A DNA stretch of 64,000 nt, taken from positions 17,877,543 to 17,941,542 of the forward strand of contig CM052355.1 in the NCBI GenBank assembly GCA_028551475.1. The letters are read 5' to 3'. The notes beneath the pieces are model-generated. The model saw nothing but the letters and a program-made list of their open reading frames with translations, searched no databases and had not been told where the DNA came from. The position numbers were made by a program, and so were the translations under genes. Shown piece by piece: positions 60,098 through 64,000 of the stretch (within the stretch, counting starts at the first letter, position 1; each line of letters starts with the position of its first letter). This DNA is from Casuarina equisetifolia. Its lineage: Eukaryota; Streptophyta; Magnoliopsida; Fagales; Casuarinaceae.

Positions 60098-62510
60098 TCC
60101 TCCCTTAGATGCTTCTTGGAGCTTTATAGGTACGGCATTGAACTATTTCTTTGGCATGAATTTGAAGCTTTATTTATGTTAAGTCCCAAAACAATATAAG
60201 AGGGGGTGAGGGGTGAATTATGTTTCTGAAAAATCTTTTTCTCTTTTCTTTTAAACTATATGAATCAATATGTTTTTCTATAGACTAAATCAATCCAATT
60301 AGCAATCAAATAATGCACATAAAACACAATCACACATAGACAAATTTTTGGAACGTGATTTGTCCCAAGCCACTTTGGCACTTACTCCATCCCACCCTTG
60401 TAACCTACTAGAGTTACTCTCCAATCAAATTATACAATTGATTACAAGGGATAACTAATTTCTTAATCTTAGTTACAAAGTCTCTTCCAAGAATTTAAAT
60501 ATCAACCTAAGCTTCAAACAATGATATGAAATAAAATTCAAAAGCTTAAATTTGTGCTAGGAAAATTAGATATGGGCAAAAGCTCCAATTTCATATTCCA
60601 AACCCTAGCACAATTTGCTTGCACAAGATAGATTTATAACACATTATCAAGCAAAATATAATGACCAATAATCATAGATTTTGTACAAAAGAGAACAATA
60701 AATAAGCTTTTTATGATTTCTTGAATGCATGAGCAAACCTTGAGCAAGAGAGAGGATTTTGAAATTCAGAGAGTAATTAGGTTGAAGAAATCTCCTCTTT
60801 CCTTTTTCTCTTTCTTCTTATATATCATGATTTGATCCAAAAGAGAGTTTCAATGGGAAGAAATTCAAGTGAGTCTTCAATGGGAAGAAATATGAGATTT
60901 TTAACAAGCCCTAGTGTGCTAATTGCTTTCCCCCAAATTGATGAGATAGAATTTAGATAGGTCTTTTAGGGTTGCGTCTATTTTGTTTTGAGAAGAGATC
61001 ATTGCCTAGTGTGGACAAGGTTGTGTAGTATTGAGTTGAAATTCCTTTAATTCAAACGGCACCATGTTGGTTTGAGAGAGATATTGCCATGCTTCAAGTT
61101 CTAGATTCTTCACATGTTTAAGCCTCCAAAATCATGCATTTGTGTAGGACACATGAAAAGAAAAAACTTATTGTTTTACACTTTCTCTCTCTCCCACATG
61201 AACTCAAGACTTGTTAAGTAATTGCTACAAGATGAAAATTATGTAGACACTGCAATCCTTTCTTTACTTTTATACATAGGCTTCTTTCCCCATCTTGTGA
61301 AATCACGTCTTTGGAACCTATGTGATCTTCACCTTATGAGCTTTAGCTTACTTCCACAAGTGCAAGCATGTGTAGATGAAAGCCTAATAAAAAAACTAAT
61401 ATTAGTATATTTTTATCTCAAAATGTTCATGTATATTTACATATTTATTTATATCATTAAAATGATATTCCAAAATAATATTTCAAAAATTTAGAAATAA
61501 TTTGGTACTTTCCTCTTTGCTAAAACATATGAGCTTATAATTTTGAGCTCTCTAAGTTCCACATTCTATGTCTCTCTTGATCTTTGATCCATTATTTTTT
61601 TCCCCTCCAACTTAGTGAAAAAATAAAGACACTGCTTTCTTGTTTCTTTAAACATTTTCCTTAATATCTCATGAGCATCTAAAGGTCACACTCAATCACT
61701 TTATATGAAGGAATTGGTTTCCTATTCATCTTGTTATTAAGATAATGTAGAATTATTTGTTTATCAAAAGGTTCAAATAAAAATCTAAAGGGAACCCCTT
61801 AGATGCACCACTTTCCATATTAATCTAGCACAATTTTCTTCTTCATCAAAGAACTTGGAAAGATGAAAAATACTCTTAAGCTTGAATTTCAACTCCACAC
61901 TTGTGAGGATGGTTCTAGATTGCAAACTATGTGAAGTTTGAAATTTGAAATTAAGGGACCTTTTAGATAAAGTGATAGAGTAAGACCATTATAATGATAA
62001 TGAGCTATTGTGGAAAAGGTTTGAAGAAGTAGGAAAGTAGTGTTTATTTTTTTCACTAAATTGGAGAAGAAAGCAAATAGTGACTCAAGGATCAATAGAG
62101 GCATTGAATGTGGAACTTGAAGAGCCCAGAATGATAAGTCCATATGCTTTGGCAAAAAGAAAAGGTAGCAAATAAGTTTTAAATGAAGTTTCAAGTTCAA
62201 GCCAAAGAATAGGCTTAATGCATACTTGCAAAGCTCCTAGAAGCATTCGAGGGAGAATACAAATTTAGTGTAGCCAACATCCTTTTAAGTTGCTCCAAAG
62301 TCAATCTTGGGTTTGAGATTCCTAGTTGTGGGCCCATGGGCTGCATCATAGAACTAACAAAGAAATTCTCTTTTTCCAAACAAATTGGTCAAAATATCCA
62401 TGAAAAATTGCACTGATTAGGCCAAAAACAAAAACAACCTACTTAAAATTGTATCCAGTGTGTGCACCTCATGTGTTGCCTAGTACATGCACGTGCTCCT
62501 ACACATGCAA
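60098..62510. repeat. Foldback repeat unit 2, split by an insertion
   Basis: A second, diverged copy of the 58900-60097 unit lies in the same orientation. The left arm starts at 60098-60181, is interrupted, and resumes at about 61497-61724. The right arm is about 61950-62255. The tail, with the same CCAAAGTCAATCTTGGGTTT and GATTAGGCCAAA landmarks, follows to about 62510. Confidence 0.65.
60182..61496. mobile_element. Insertion of about 1.3 kb inside foldback unit 2
   Basis: Sequence absent from unit 1 and from the opposite arm of unit 2 separates the two parts of the left arm. It is AT-rich with no long frame, and contains a short duplication (TCAATGGGAAGAAAT at about 60850 and 60876). It is probably a non-autonomous element. 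The ends and target-site duplication could not be fixed. Confidence 0.45.
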
Positions 62511-63900
62511 GAGAAAGAAACGTGTTGGTCACACTCTAGATGAGTTAGGATGTTAAACTGGTCAATAAATTGGGTTAAATTGGGTCGAATTTGGGCTGGA
62601 CTAAGTCATTTTAGGTTAGGTCTAGGTTGAATCTGGTGATAGACCCTTTTGTCCATTGACGACTGTTCTTCATTGTCTTTCGCCATTCCCCAACACTTTT
62701 TGACAAACAAAGTACCACTAAGCAACAAATTTCGTCACCATAAATTTATAGAGCACATATTCACTTCACAAGACTAACAAACAATGGATAAAAGAAGGAT
62801 TTTTCTATTTGGCCTTTCAGGTTATGCGTAACCTAAAACTCTTTCACTATCTCTCCAATTAAATCCAGCACTTTTGGGCCACATAGAGATAAAAAATCAC
62901 ACTAAGTCAGATGAAAAGGAATCTGAATCAAAAGTGAAAATTGGAATCGAAAGCAACAAACATAGATTTGATGGAACTGTCAAAATTGATGAAATCACCT
63001 CCCTAACTTTGAACAGATCCAACAAACCTCTTTCCTAAACTCCAATGGAACTAGTAGCAACCCACAGAAAGAATTAAAGAAAACATTTGAGAGAAACAAC
63101 GAGAAACATGATTGAATCTACTCTGGTATTATGATGAAATTTATATATGATAGATTGAAAATGCTTGATTGACAGCAACCAAAGCACTAGTAACAAAGAT
63201 TGATGTCAAAACCCTTAGATTTGATGGCTAATTAAGGATTAATTTATTTAAAGATCTTTACCAACTAGGGTCCCCAACGCTGGAGTTTAAGCCCAAACCT
63301 TCCACAATCTTGGTTCCTAGTCTTAATGGTAGTCTTTAATCTACTTGTTATAATTCAAGTTCTAATCAATCACACAAATTCATAAACACATTATATTATT
63401 AAAGATTAATGCAATACGAACACAACCACTACAATCAAAGAGAAATTAGATCACTACTTCATCATTTCCTAGTTGCACTATAAGACAATGATAACTAAAT
63501 TAGTGACTACCATTAGGACTAGGAAAGATATAGGAAAAGGATTGGTATTTTTTAGATTTTTGGATGCTTCCTCCTAACGTCTAAGCCATTTATTTGGGCT
63601 TTCTTATTGAGTTACATGGGTTGGGCCGATCGTAACATTGGGGACTGAGGAGCCACCATTAGGTTTTTGTCAATTCTCCTTGGGGGAGGACATACACCAA
63701 AGGAACGTAGGCGACGGTGAGAGTAGCTGCTCTTTACGTAGTGTGGATGACCGCCGGAAGATCTCTAGCAAAAAGTTTTTGTCATAACAAAATAACCCTT
63801 TTCGTTTTGCGTTTCTTTTGTTAGCTATTGGTATTTATTTTTATTTTTATTTTGTATGATGAGTCCTTTTGTTATTAGGAAAACGACCTTGGGGACAAGG
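62511..63900. other. Gene-free DNA
   Basis: AT-rich sequence with no supported gene or structured repeat. From about 63600 the composition becomes less AT-rich towards the possible LTR boundary. Confidence 0.5.
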
Positions 63901-63906
63901 TCTCTA

Positions 63907-64000
63907 GGAGGGAGGAGTGTTGTGTGCTAGTCATGACTAAGCAAAAGAACGGGACCATGGGTATTAGATATGGATTAACCTAATAAGGAGGTTGGACTAG
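63907..64000 (+). mobile_element. Possible start of an LTR (polypurine tract then TGTTG)
   Basis: A purine tract AGGAGGGAGGAG at 63907-63917 is followed directly by TGTTGTGTG at 63918. The bases before it, GACCTTGGGGACAAGGTCTC, resemble the end of a Ty3-type polyprotein region (GDKVSxEGG-like). The window ends before the element can be confirmed. Confidence 0.3.

Noticed and set aside
58900..62510. Reading the two similar blocks as the LTRs of one retrotransposon
   Set aside because: Each block is itself palindromic, and part of the second block's arm sits directly after the first block. Tandem foldback units plus an insertion explain this better than LTRs flanking an internal region.
1..64000. 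tRNA, rRNA, CRISPR or bacterial-type operons
   Set aside because: None was seen; short repeats are microsatellites or tandem duplications without CRISPR-like spacing.

Overview
This is a stretch of a flowering-plant nuclear genome, probably a dicot. The evidence is plastid-targeted and plant-specific gene families, many spliced AT-rich introns with GT-AG borders, AT-rich intergenic DNA, retroelement remnants and microsatellites. I see no bacterial operons, CRISPR arrays, rRNA or tRNA genes. The exon models below were joined by hand. Every border was checked for splice dinucleotides and reading phase, and every full model except one sums to a multiple of three.

Layout. (1) 272-4363, minus strand: GPAA1, a GPI-transamidase subunit (6 exons, 714 aa). 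(2) 4364-4679: a 316-bp divergent promoter with two TGGGCC boxes. (3) 4680-11543, plus: ABCB26/TAP1-type plastid half-size ABC transporter (18 exons, 662 aa) with two GC-AG introns. (4) 11870-12244, plus: a small intronless ORF for a 76-residue, very hydrophilic LEA/hydrophilin-like protein behind an ABRE plus CE3 cluster; this is a candidate overlooked ABA-responsive gene. (5) 12920-35202, plus: GP210/NUP210 nuclear pore membrane protein (36 exons, 1,964 aa), whose introns hold tandem duplications, microsatellites and a G-quadruplex-like tract. (6) 35950-37710, plus: a 112-aa conserved, probably plastid protein of unknown function. (7) 37711-41839: long intergenic and promoter DNA. (8) 41840-45288, plus: a D6PK-like AGCVIII kinase (2 coding exons, 675 aa). 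(9) 45289-49900: gene-poor DNA with a decayed LINE. (10) 50178/50292-53487, plus: a sucrase/ferredoxin-like (Apd1/AIM32-type) [2Fe-2S] protein, broken by a one-base frameshift just after its HxGGH motif. (11) 54372-55793, minus: an armadillo-repeat protein without a U-box (355 aa). (12) 55794-64000: gene-free DNA with a 28-bp inverted repeat, a GC-rich island, two tandem foldback (palindromic) repeat units, one split by an insertion of about 1.3 kb, and a possible LTR edge at the right end.

The genes are individually transcribed housekeeping and regulatory loci (ER GPI anchoring, plastid transport, nuclear pore, auxin-transport kinase, Fe-S protein, ARM protein) and do not form a pathway. The most unusual items are the hydrophilin candidate, the frameshift whose reading frame an upstream cryptic splice donor would restore, the two GC-AG introns in one gene, and the tandem foldback elements. 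I did not find a clearly new molecular system.
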